Assembly (NCBI GenBank): GCA_003415625.1 | Contig: PYIU01000007.1 | Span: 2,108,001-2,172,000, forward strand | Length of the DNA stretch: 64,000 bases | Direction: 5' to 3' | Source of the DNA: Aquanectria penicillioides | Taxonomy: Eukaryota > Ascomycota > Sordariomycetes > Hypocreales > Nectriaceae | Part shown: positions 46,447 through 57,781 of the stretch, in pieces | How positions within the stretch are numbered: the stretch's first letter is position 1 | How the letters are laid out: every line of letters begins with the position of its first letter | The notes under the pieces: model-generated | Seen by the model: the letters and a program-made list of their open reading frames with translations, nothing else | Told to the model about the DNA's origin: nothing | Database searches by the model: none | Translations under genes and position numbers: made by a program

Positions 46447-47206
46447 TTATTATAAAATTGCAATTTATATAGCTATTAAAGAATGCTTAAATTTTAATAG
46501 ATTTTTACTTATAAATTATTACTAAAACCTTAAAGTAGGGTTTAAGCTATATAATATAGAGTTTAGCTATAATTAAAATTAAAATTATAGCTATAATTTA
46601 TTTTCTATTAGGCTATTAAGTCTCTTTTTTACTTACTTATAGTTATAGCTAATATAGTTAAATTAATTGCAATTATAATATTAAATAGAGTTTTAATAGT
46701 AAAAAGGTAGTAATAATATTAGTATATTATTACTTTTTAAAAAGGAGTTATTTAAGTCTTATTATATTCTTACTTAAGTTTCCCTTTTAGTTTATAAAGA
46801 TAGTTATACAATCTACTCTTTAAGTTCCTTTTTGCAGCCCTTTGCTCTATAATAGTAAAAGGAATTAATTTTAAATCTAAAGGTTCTATTAAGATTAAGG
46901 TTATAGTTTTTAAGGTTTTAGTAATTAATTTATTATTAGCTTACTTATTGGCTTTTCTTGCTTTAAGTGCTATATTGCATTTAAATAGCTATAATAGAAG
47001 CTTTAAAATTGTAATAAAGTTATATAAATAAATGCAATTAAATAGGCTAATAAAATACTAGTTTTTTAATAATAAAACTAAAGCTTAAAGAGCTTTAATC
47101 CTTAATGCCACACTATAATTAAATAAATATAACTATAAATAGACTATAAATAAGCTTTAGCTAAAGATTAGTATAGCCTAATTATAGGCCCTAGTATTAT
47201 AGCATT
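46447..47206. other. AT-rich sequence between hairpin patch and solo LTR
   Basis: About 760 bp of mutated sequence, somewhat less AT-extreme than the LINE copies (for example ttcctttttgcagccctttgc near 46.83 kb, in pieces). No match to the other elements in the window and no protein motif recognised. Confidence 0.35.
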
Positions 47207-47514
47207 TATTATATATATAGATTATATAATAAATAATACTTTTAAATAATTAGCCTTTATATCTTTTAAATAAAGGTTAATAATCTATAAGTATATTTAT
47301 ACTTTATAATCTATTATTATAGTAATCTTAAGATATAAATTAAATAGAGTTTAATATATAATTAATTATTTTCTATAATTAAGCTATTAATTTTAATATA
47401 ATTATAAAGCTTATATATATCTTTTAGTATAACTATAAGATATATAATATAATAGTTTTATTATAAAGATTATTACTTTTAATATTATTTATAATAAAAT
47501 AAATAAACTATAAT
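47207..47514 (+). repeat. Third copy of the Gypsy LTR, apparently solo
   Basis: About 308 bp aligning along its whole length with the Gypsy LTRs at 13772 and 30312, in the same orientation, starting tattatatata and ending aactataata. The sequences on either side do not resemble the Gypsy interior, so it is probably a solo LTR left by LTR-LTR recombination. The flanking pentamers (gcatt on the left, aaagt on the right) do not match, which could reflect mutation or rearrangement. Confidence 0.75.
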
Positions 47515-47856
47515 AAAAGTATTTATAAATAATAGTATACTTTTTTTTAAGCTAAAGAATTTAAGATCTAAAAGAATTAGCTTTTTAGCTATTTTAAAGT
47601 TAAAATAAAACTAAAGGTTTTAAATAATAGCCTTTATTTTTAAGGCTAAATATTAAAAAATTTAATTATTATTTATAATTAATTTAATAAAAATAGCTAA
47701 AATTATTATTATTAAATAGCTAATAATTAATTAATAATTTAAATAAAAAAGATATATAAATAGTAAAGGTATATAATATATATTTAACTATTAATTATTA
47801 AATAGCTTATATAATTACTTAATAACCTTAAATATATATATATATTATCTTATTAT
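47515..47856. other. AT-rich spacer right of the solo LTR
   Basis: About 340 bp of AT-rich sequence with no recognised feature. Confidence 0.35.
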
Positions 47857-48029
47857 TTACTTTAGCTTTTGCCCCTTAAGGTTAAAGAGGTTTAGCTTTT
47901 CTTTTTTTTATTAATATAGGCTAGTCGGCTGAAGGCTTAACAAGCCTTCTTTAAGTTAGTTCTAATAACCCCTTGCTTTTTATATAACTCCCTAAAGCTT
48001 TAGTATTCTAATATACCTTTAATTTAATA
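47857..48029 (+). repeat. Right copy of the direct repeat bracketing the island
   Basis: Pairs with 8719-8890 in direct orientation (about 173 bp). This copy keeps some GC-rich stretches lost on the left, such as ggctagtcggctgaagg near 47.92 kb, while the left copy keeps others (gctcctgcccc). Each copy is therefore mutated at different sites. Confidence 0.7.
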
Positions 48030-48434
48030 CAATAGCTATAGCTTAAGTGAAATTTAATAGCTGCTAAAAGATTAATTTAAAATTTATAGCTATTAAAAAA
48101 GCCTATTAGCTAGAAAATGATTTTTTTTTAAAATAGAATATTTAGATTTAATAGTTCGCGAATAATTAAATTTATATATAATAAGGCATAGGTGTAATTC
48201 TGCTAGCAACTATGTGCTTAACTCACCCCCGCCTAGGTAGGTAGGCGGGCAGGTACTCAGGTACATACGCAATCTCGTTTAGTGCTAGTCTTCTTTAGTC
48301 CCCGGATGTCCGTCATTGACTAGACCGAACACTTATTACCATTGCGAATTGGGCTCAAGACTCTTGGCCGTATCAAGCTCTTCTCTTTCGTCTTCAACCC
48401 TTCGGAGATGCGCGACCCGTGATTTCTCAGTAGC
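48030..48434. other. Right edge of the island and RAV1 promoter region
   Basis: AT-rich sequence ends at about 48190. Then come a GC-rich inverted repeat at 48228-48249 (arms cccgccta/taggcggg, loop ggtagg) and an aggtactcaggtac motif. Only about 245 bp of normal-composition DNA separates the island edge from the RAV1 start codon, so the promoter and 5' UTR must lie here or reach into the AT-rich DNA. Confidence 0.55.
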
Positions 48435-51400
48435 ATGAAAGCCGTCCTGCCGGGAAAGCCACAGGCGAGGCTCCAAGGGTTGGCCTCTGGCTATTGGGAC
48501 GCCCGACAGATCAACGTAAGTGTTGAACTCCCGCAATCCTGAACTACAGGCTCTAGCTGACGGCATCATCTTTTGCAGACCTACATCTCTGGTAGCGCAT
48601 TCACAATTCTCAACGGATCCCACGGGGTCATCCAAACGATCTATGATGATAACTCGCAACCCCTGGAGGCCATCTCCTTTGACGAAGCTTCAGGCAAAAT
48701 CGCTACGTGCACCTCAACCCATGTCCGAGTTTATCGACCGTTCGGATCGCGTGAGGACGTGTTGAAGGTTTTAACTCCCCCATATGCTTAGGTATAGACG
48801 AGATGGGTGTGCTCACATCCTGCTAGTGGGCCTTAGAATCGACCTTCGATATCCCCCACCCACATCCCGAATCAGCCTGCGCTCTCTCCTGGGGTAGCTC
48901 CGAGGAACTTCTTGTGGCTACCACCTCTCTCTCCTTGTATAGCACAAAATCCGAAGCAAGGTGCCTGTGGCAGAAGGTGCTGCCTAGCCCCGTTCAGTAT
49001 GCCACTGTCTCTTACGACTCGGCATACATCGCCTCAGTTGGCCCGCACGATCACCTTGTCAAAATATGGCGCCGCTTGACGTATGGTTTTGATGAAATTC
49101 GTTTTGACTTGACCTATCTCCGCCATTCAAACATCGTGACCTCGCTTAGATGGCGCAAACCGTTTCATGTTGAACAGGTTGCCGACAATGTTCTCTACAC
49201 CGTCAGCCTCGATAAGTGCGTGCGCGTCTGGATCCCAACTGATACCTCTGACGGGAAACACTGGCAACTTTGGGGTCAAGTGGATATATGTGCTCCATCA
49301 CGAGACTACCCATATCCACAAGATATGCGTTGGGCATTCATTCTCGATGGCCGTGACTTCACGGCGTCCGTTGAGAAAGCGGTTGAATTTCGCATGTCTG
49401 ACGATTCCAGTACCGATGACGTTGCACTTGATCACCTGGTCGCTATTGCGAATAAGAACCCCGAGATATGCATCGCCTTGGATGGAAGAGGGATGATGTC
49501 GGCCTGGGCCCTTGAAAATGTATCAAGCGGGACCGCTAGCAACCTGGCCGTTTTCAACGTCGCGCACATTAAGTCTCAACACTTTGAGCTCTTTGACAAT
49601 TTTTTGGCTTCCCAGAACACACCTCACACTCAGCTACAGACCTATTGCGATAGGCAAAGTGGCAAGGTCAACATTTTGCTCCATTCTTTTGATGGTAGGA
49701 TAGGCGTATTCACCGGCAGCATTGCAGACATACTCGACCCGACAACCAACGAGAAGCGTCTTTTTTTGCACACGATATGGTCCGGGCATTCATGTTCTAT
49801 TACCAAGATCATTCGGAATTTTAGCGGGCGAGCTGTTGTCTCAAGGACTCGCGATGGCGAAAGTATCGTCTGGAAGCATGTCTTGGGCCGAAGTTCAAAC
49901 TCGGGGCTGAGTTTGACACGCGCCAGCGTGATTCCAGACAAAGGCCATATCCACCGGATATGCGTTCTTCGGAAGGGTCGCTTTGTTGTATTCCTCTGTC
50001 ACGAATTTATCTGGCTCTGGGACTGTCGATCTCAGCATGCCAAGTCTCTCGCCCAATGCAGGTATCAAGTATCTGGGAAACCACTTTGTCTCATCATCTT
50101 ACCCCGTCGACAAGTGAAAGACTACACAGTGGCACACATTGCAACAGTGACATCTGAGCGACAGGGAATTGTCTGGGAGGTAGATTTACCTCATTACTTC
50201 GATGATCCTCACACCGCCTCTGGGGCAGACATCCAAGAATTTTGTCGGTTTGAGTTGCACGATGCTGAGGGTTTAGCCTATGTCCTTCCTGTGGACCCTG
50301 CAGGCTCGTCTCCGATTGCGTCTGGGTTCTTGGATATCTTTGCTCGTGATGTTGCTATTTCATATAGCCGCACTGGTAGAGTTGACTTCTGGACAGCGCG
50401 TGTTGACCCTGAACAGCGCAAGGTTGGGTGGCTTTCTACCTGTTCGACAGAGACCGGGCTTTTTGAACCTGCCCTAGTTAGTGGAAGCACTCTAAAAAAG
50501 GCCGCCTTGGTAAATTCAACCCGATCACAACTGACAATATGGGATATTGGAAGCTCTCGACTCGAGTATGAGAATGATTTTGAAACCCAGAACACCATTC
50601 AGGATCTGGATTGGACTTCAACGCCCGATTCACAGTCCATCCTAGCTGTTGGGTTTCAGTATCGGGTCATTTTACTCTCACAGATGAGATTCGATTATCT
50701 CAACGAAGGCCCTGCCTGGGCCCAGATTCGGGAAATTAGCATCCGAGAACTCACTCCTCACCCTATCGGTGATTCGACCTGGTTAGGTGACGGCCATTTA
50801 GTTATCGGAGCGGGCAATCAAATGTTCGTACAAGACAGGAAAGTCGGCGTATCAGAGTCTCTTCGAGCGGACCTTCGCCTACCACCTAAGAAGGACGGCG
50901 CTTGGGATATTTTCGAAGCTGTACAAAGATTCAATGGCCCCTTACCCGTGTTTCACCCCCAGTTTCTCAGCCAATGCATCTTGTCAGGGAAGACTACCTC
51001 TGTGAGACGAATACTAGTAGCTCTTCAAAAAACTTTGAAATACCACGTGGAGAGCGAGAGCATTGATGATTACTTAGGAATGGATGTAGGGGAATTTTAC
51101 CTGCCAATGGTGAGTCTTCGGTGCCCAATTTCCTACCACAGTCTGACACGGCTTGGCAGCAATCCTACACTCAAGCTGCTGAAAAGGCATCTAATTCATA
51201 CCTGAATGAATCTCGGGAAGATGATGAGGATGGTATATTTTCTGAGCAAACTGCGATTTCCATCAACCAAAAGTTGACAAAAATGGGAATTCCCCAGTTA
51301 TCTGGCCACGAGCAGATCCAACTGGCTGACATTATTGAATGTGTTGCTTTGGTTGAACGACATCGGCGATCAATGGACGAGAACGGTGCTCGATTCATGC

Positions 51401-52780
51401 TATTTTTTCGCCAGCATGCCCTTCGAAAAGGTCGAACGAACGAAATGCACTTGTCATGGCGTGAGATAAATTGGGCATACCATTCGAACAGCCAAGATAT
51501 CCTGGTGGATTTTGTGTCTCGACAAAATCATGGAAGCATGCTGTGGGAGCATGCAAGGGAAAGTGGCCTATTTATGTGGCTATGTGATGCTAGTGCGGTG
51601 GTGAGTATCCTTTTTTTTTCTTCTTTTTGGTGTCTTGTATGGCTTGCATCTAACGAATTTTTTTTTTTTTTAGAAAAACCAATTCGAAATTATTGCCAGA
51701 AATGAGTACACCAAAAGTGACGAAAAGAGTCCCGTGGATTGCAGTCTCTTCTATCTCGCGCTTAGAAAGAAAGCAGTGCTTCAAGGTTTGTGGCGAATGG
51801 CAAACGGGAATAAGGAACAGGCAGCTACACAACGCTTATTGTCAAACAATTTTGATGATCCTAAATGGAGAACAACGGCTTTAAAAAACGCCTATGCCTT
51901 GCTGAGCAAAAGGCGGTTCGGTCAGTCATGCGAGCACATGTACCACGATGTAAGGCTTATTCAAAGTAGAGTACGCGGTAGCGTTCTTTTTGCTGGCTGA
52001 TCGCCTCTCCGATGCTGTTGAAGTCTGCCTGAGACAACTAAAGGACATGCAGTTGGCAATAGCGATTACAAGAGTCTACGAAGGAGACGGTGGCCCAGTT
52101 CTGCGCAGAATGCTCCAAGACGAAGTGCTCCCACTGGCAGCACAGGAAGGCAACCGCTGGCTTGCATCGTGGGCGTTCTGGATGATGGGTCGTAAAGACA
52201 TGGCAGTGAGAGCACTGATTGTGCGACAACCTCAAGGATCATCGTACAACAATTTGGGCTAACGTACCACCTGTATAGATGCCTGTATACACTTTACTGG
52301 AGACACCTTGCTCGCCCGACATCAAATCACGTTCATTCCTTGCTGATGATCCGACCCTAGTCGTCCTTTACTCAGACTTACGACATCAGACACTGCAAAC
52401 ACTACGAGGCGCATCCAAGGTTACCCCGAAAGTGGAATGGGAGTTTGTATTACATAGTGCCAAACTCTATGATCGGATGGGCTGCGACCTCCTAGGGCTT
52501 GACTTAGGTATACATACAAAAGGATACGTGGCTCTTCAACCATGCTAACATGATGTTAGTACGAAATTGGGAGTTTCAGCAGCCGGGAGTCGCAGGTTTC
52601 GGCGGGGAAGTGAATCCATTAAAGCTCCTTCGTCGTCGCAGCTCACTTGTCATCGCTGATGTACCTAACTCCTCACTTCCATTTGAGTCGCGCAGCAGTA
52701 TTCAAAATGTCCCGGAGAGGCCACCGACAACATTCCATGAACCAGATGCAAGTTCGCTTCTAGATAGTTTTGGCTTTTAG
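48435..52780 (+). CDS. RAV1: Rav1, RAVE complex subunit (V-ATPase assembly)
   Basis: WD40-repeat scaffold of the RAVE complex, which reassembles V1 and V0 sectors of the vacuolar H+-ATPase. Eight exons join in frame: 48435-48515, 48579-48767, 48827-51109, 51160-51600, 51674-51920, 51970-52220, 52279-52507 and 52560-52780, giving about 1313 aa, a normal length. The N-terminal half shows WD-repeat material and the family stretch STFDIPHPHPES. The Rav1 C-terminal domain follows, with well conserved segments (SLFYLALRKKAVLQGLWRM, AQEGNRWLASWAFWM, GASKVTPKVEWEFVLH). The extreme C terminus SLLDSFGF is also typical. Introns are 49-73 nt. For intron 3 the acceptor at 51159 was preferred because the nearer AG (51141) would leave only 32 nt; both keep frame. 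Its promoter abuts the RIP island. Confidence 0.93.
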
Positions 52781-53297
52781 ACCTGGATGATGTCTGTGAC
52801 CTGAGCCACCGGCTTGAAATGGACAAACCTGCGGGATGCTTTAAATTCTTGGAATCGAATAAATATGTTACTCAATGACCTGCGACATTGGTGAATTATT
52901 AATATGCGGTTGCGCTCCGTTGTTGTGAATGTCCCGTCCCACCTGCGGGGTTCCTTCGCTCTTCTGGTTCCCGTGACTTGAAAATGGCTTCATCTTTCAT
53001 TACAACCCTTGCAATTCCTCCAGCGGATGGCGACATACGATGCTACGATACTTTCTACATATCAGCAGGTAAATTAGCCACTATATTGACGTCGAATTAT
53101 TTGTAGGTGCCAACTACGTTGGTGTTGGTAATCAATGAGTTTCATTTCCATGTCGTTGAACAATAATCGATTAGTCATCAACTATGGAACCAGAAACAGG
53201 TGGACGTGACTCTGCCCATCCTAGCCACGCGATATGCATCAACGCCACCGAGAGACATAGGCGTAGGTAAAATCGTTATCGACACTGCATCGACATC
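52781..53297. other. Intergenic region between RAV1 and the OPT transporter
   Basis: About 0.5 kb expected to contain the RAV1 3' UTR and the transporter promoter. An in-frame TAA at 53268-53270 lies upstream of the chosen transporter ATG. A short upstream exon cannot be excluded, since an ATG at 52983 opens a brief frame followed by a possible donor near 53069. No RNA gene seen. Confidence 0.45.
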
Positions 53298-55748
53298 ATG
53301 GCAACGAGGTCGATCCCCGGGCGTAGCTTCACTTTCCGAGCCGTACTTGCTGGTCTGGTTGTCGGCATGATTATCTGCTTCTCAAATATGTACTTTGGCC
53401 TACAGACCGGATGGGTGTCCATTATGTCGATGCCTGCAAGCCTCATGGGGTTCGGTATCTTCAAGCTTCTATCTGCACATATCCAGTTGCCCTTCTCACC
53501 GATCGAAAATGTTCTTCTGCAGAGCGTTGCTTGCGGGATGGCCATTATGCCGTTAGGCTGCGGCTTCGTTGGTGTCGTTAGTCTATTCTCTTTCTGTCCA
53601 TGCCCTTTTCAAAGACGGCATCTAACTGCCACAGATACCGGCCCTGAACTACCTCCTTACCCCAGAAGAGCAAGGTCCAATTTTTTTTAGCACTTGGAAA
53701 CTCATAATCTGGTCCCTGGGGTTGTGCTATTTTGGCGTTGTCTTTGCAGTCCCGTTGTATGTCTTATTCAGTTCGGATTCGCGCAATCTCGACACCAGGA
53801 TGGCTAACTGTGCTCAAAAAGGCGACGGCAGGTTATTATTCGAGAGCGACTCAAATTCCCTAGTGGCTTCAGCACCGCTGTGCTAATATCTGTATTGCAT
53901 GGACAGAAGTCTTCCAAGGAGGAGCTCGAAGCTGCTGCTAGAGGTGGGTTCGCAAGTCTCGTGCCGCAAGATATATCTCGTCAGGCTGCTATCACTACCC
54001 CTACCTCATCGGATGAAGAGCGGAATTCCAATGATAGTGCTGATAGGATAGATTGGGCTTCTAACATGCGACTTCTGATGATAAGCTTCGTTGGATCCGG
54101 CTTCTTCACCCTCCTCACGTATTTCTTCCCCATCCTACGAAATCTTCCTGTATTTGGCTCAGTTGCCGCTCACACCTGGCTCTGGACATTTAACCCCAGT
54201 CTTGCATATGTCGGCCAAGGGATCATTATGGGCACAGAGACTACCCTGCATATGACTCTAGGAGCTGTCATTGGTTGGGCCTTGCTTAGCCCCCTTGCCA
54301 AATCCAGGGGTTGGGCACCTGGCGAAGTTGATGATTGGGAACATGGTAGCAAAGGTTGGATCATTTGGGTTTCACTGGCAATCATGCTTGTTGACGCCGT
54401 CGTTAGCCTTGCTTATGTCGCTTTTCGCTATCTCTGCTCCACAAGCGTATCTCGATCTATCTCCACCCTTCATTTACAAGTCCAAGAGCATGGACTCAAA
54501 TGGTTATGGGGCCGACGCTCGCATGAGTACTCTTTACTACGTAACAGCGATGCAGCGCCGACATATTCTACAGGCCATTTATCTGATCCAGTAGAGGAGC
54601 AGGACGACGCTCCACCAGAGCAGCGTATCAGCAATGGCTTCGTGGCGGGAAGCCTCCTTGCATCTATCTCACTTTGCATATTGACGATTCACTTGGTGTT
54701 TGGAAACCTTGTCCCCCTATATGCCACTACTATCGCAGTCTACATGGCATTGGTGTTAAGTATCATGGGCGTGAGGGCTTTAGGAGAAACAGATCTGAAC
54801 CCGGTGTCGGGCATAAGCAAACTGGCGCAATTGATCTTTGCACTTATTATTCCTCAATCCCACAAGGCCAGCGTCCTGATCAATTTGATTGCTGGTGCTG
54901 TTGTATGTTGCATTCACACTATACATCGATGAACCCTTACTGACATTCTACCTCCCCCAGTCCGAAGCTGTAGGTCAACTCTAAGTATTCCCTTACTCCA
55001 TTAGAATTACTGAACCATCCATTTAGGGTGCTTTACAGGCAGGTGATCTCATGCAAGATCTCAAAACTGGTCACCTATTGGGGGCTGCGCCGAAGGCCCA
55101 GTTTTGGGGACAGGTCATTGGGGCTACTGCAGGTGCAATCCTCAGCGCATTCGTCTATCGCGTTTACACTCGGTTAGTACTTCTTCGAGTTGTCCCGTTT
55201 GATGAGCCCAGTGGAGATCGACTGACACCGCATTATTACAGTGTGTATGAGATTCCAGGGGATCTCTTCCAAGTTCCAACAGCCTACGTTTGGATATTCA
55301 CTGCCAGACTAGTGACAGGTTCAGGACTGCCACACATGGCTAAGGAATGGGCCATGGGGGCTGGGGCGCTCTTTGCCGGATTGACCATTTTGAGGACTGT
55401 CGCCGCAGGGACGAAGTGGCGACGCTTTGTTCCGGGTGGAATCGCTGTAGCCGTTGGTAAGTACGAACATGACTAGTCGAAAACAGCATTGAGCTCACGC
55501 GCGAAAAGGAATGTACAATACCCCATCGTTCACATTGGCTCGAACAGTCGGCGGGTTGTTTGCATGGTATTGGGTCAGTGTCTTGCAACGGGCGAATACG
55601 CCGCTCATAATACTCGCATCGGTACGTATTGATCCCAGCCTATCAATGGACATGATCCTTACTCTTGAATCAGGGTTTCATCCTTGGAGAAGGGTTCCTG
55701 AGCATTGTGAACCTTCTTCTGCAGGGTCTCAAGGTCCCTCATCTTTGA
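53298..55748 (+). CDS. OPT-family oligopeptide transporter (YGL114W-like)
   Basis: Polytopic membrane transporter of the oligopeptide transporter superfamily; substrate unknown (the group includes small-peptide and metal-chelate carriers). Eight exons: 53298-53576, 53635-53756, 53822-54902, 54961-54969, 55027-55172, 55242-55456, 55509-55621 and 55674-55748, giving about 679 aa. Landmarks are the N-terminal F-S-N-M-Y-F-G-L-Q-T-G-W segment, P-A-L-N-Y-L-L-T-P-E-E, L-K-F-P-S-G-F-S-T-A, and the conserved E-A-G-A-L-Q-A-G-D-L-M-Q-D-L-K-T-G-H. Many hydrophobic segments fit a dozen or more membrane spans. Exon 4 is a 9-nt microexon encoding Ser-Glu-Ala, needed to restore that motif. The 69-nt intron 55173-55241 is a multiple of three without a stop; it is called because the spliced Y-T-R-V-Y-E-I-P-G matches the family and a CTGAC branch site is present. 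The stop is 82 bp from the convergent PRMT gene. Confidence 0.88.
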
Positions 55749-55830
55749 CATACTCCCAACCCGAGTAACGCTGCGAGCGAGACCCAAACTTCGAACCCGT
55801 TCAGTCATATCTCGCCATGTCCTAGTTAAT

Positions 55831-57515
55831 CTACTTCAACTGCCAGGATTGGTTCTTTGTGCGGCCCTCTGGCGTAGTCCATGTGGTCTTCAATACCAAC
55901 GCCCTCGCGTTGTCTTCAGCTGCTGCGAATGTGATCTCTCCAACGAGGCTGGTGTGTGGCGAGGACTCTGTTGGCATATCCTCTGGTTGTGCAAGTAGAA
56001 GTCCTTGCTTCCAATGGGTTACCGTTCCATGTGGGCCGGTGGTAAACGCCACGTTTCCTTGAGCCTTCTTGTTCCATGTTTCAGGTGTGGTTTCTGAGGG
56101 GGGAACTGGCTCATTGCGCGATGTTGCAAAGAAGTTATCAAACCAAATGAGAAAGCCATCCACACCATCAACCTTTCGGCTCAAGCGCGACTCCCATTTT
56201 GCTGTGAATTGGAGATCTGAAGCTTGAATGGTATGAAGATCCAAAACTTTGAATGGATATGGTTCACCACAAACAGAGCTTTCAGGCATGGCCTCAATCC
56301 TAACCTCATCGTAAATCCCCTCTTGCATGGCCTTCATGTCGAAACCATAGACATCTCTCCAGTAAGAAATGTGATCGGAAATGTATTCGGGGTCCGCAAC
56401 AGGGGCAATCCATATCGTGGCAGAGCTTGGGGCTAGCAATCCATCTGGTTTGAGATATTTGTCTCGAGCATAAAGAACGCTTGGAAGCATAGCCTCATAC
56501 AGTAGACAATATCCCATCCACTCGCTGACGATGATGTCAACCTGGTCAACCGGGAGAGTGACATCTTCAATTGCCCCTCGAAGTAGCGTAATAATGTCAG
56601 ACAAGCCGTTGTTGAATACATTCTCACGAGCCTTGACAATGATGTCTGACTTGTCAACTGCAATGACTTGCTTTGCTCCGGCTTTGGCGCAGAACATGCT
56701 GAGAATTCCTTCCCGAAAGTAAGTGCATGATCCTGCAAGAGTTGATTGCGGTAGTTCGGCCTTACCTGTTCCACACCCAATATCGAGAACAACTTTTTCT
56801 TTAAAGATGTGCTTGTTGTTGTACATGAAATCACGGTAGGCATACGTGCGTACCACATCCTTTAGCATGGTTTCGTGGATTTCTGATCCGAGGTCAGCTT
56901 CTCCGAGAACTCGCACAACACAGGCGTCGCACCATGAGCAGCATAAGATTCAAAATAGTACGTAGAGTCGTCCTTTTTCGCGACAGGTACAGCTTCGGTC
57001 TCGTCACCCCACCGACGATCGAGTGTCTGTTCAACCGCCAAGCGATAGTTAGCAAATTGGTCGTGGACCTTCTCCAGTTCCTCCTCAAGCTCCTTGTTGT
57101 ATGCCAAGAGCTTGTTGGTTGGCACGTCCTTGCTCTCCGAGTTGGCCTCTCCGCCCTGAACAGCCTCAAGCACCTCATCCAGAGAAAAAATAAGTGCATC
57201 ATTTTCGAGAACGGGACGGAGGAATCGCTCATCGTCAAAATCGCCAAGGGTGATCTCTTCGGGGAGCTGCAGGCCCTGCTTGCGACGGTCGCGCACATAG
57301 TTGACAAGCTTGACAGCACCATGAAAATCTAGGCCAAGGCGCTTCAGACAATCCGCAAAGTCAAAGCCATGGTGCTCCTTGCTATTGTCCAGCATGGAAG
57401 AAACTGTTGGAAAGGTTTCTGAATCAAAGAAAGATGTGATCATCACTTTCTCCTCATCCGGCTCGACGTCGAGCCACTCACCCTCGTCAGAGCCTTCAGA
57501 GTCGTGCAAAGACAT
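55831..57515 (-). CDS. Protein arginine N-methyltransferase 3-like (PRMT3/RmtB)
   Basis: Type I protein arginine methyltransferase; PRMT3 orthologues modify ribosomal protein uS5 (Rps2). Exons on the minus strand: 57515-56933, 56882-56766 and 56708-55831, about 525 aa. SAM-binding motif I is VLDIGCGTG-ILSMFCAKAGA (residues about 226-245), reconstituted across the second intron. The double-E loop is SEWMGYCLLYEAML (from about residue 295). The N-terminal C2H2 zinc finger region of PRMT3 is recognisable (S-E-T-F-P-T-V-S-S-M-L) but lacks the zinc-ligand cysteines. An acidic start (MSLHDSEGSDEGEWLDVEPDEE) was chosen as N terminus; ATGs at 57524 and 57584 are alternatives. The second intron (57 nt) ends in AAG and is stop-free. 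Tandem with USO1 upstream on the same strand. Confidence 0.9.
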
Positions 57516-57781
57516 ATCTCTCATTCGAAATTCACGAAGAATCAGGGGGGTTTCTTGGTGCGAAAGGGTCAAATCCAGCTTCACATCAACACCAATATCA
57601 ACAAGAACCTCAATTCAGATTGACTATTTTTGTGCGAGCACGACGACGTTTGGGAAGGCTATGCCCTCTTCGGAAATTTTTGGGGTGCTAACCAATGCAT
57701 GCAATGCAATGCAATCTGGCGAGGCATGTCCTAATATTTCTGTAAGGGGTATGTTACACAATCGCCACAATCTTGACTATT

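Noticed and set aside
51110..51141. 32-nt intron in RAV1
   Set aside because: Too short for efficient fungal splicing; using the AG at 51159 gives a 50-nt intron with a CTGAC branch site and keeps the same frame.
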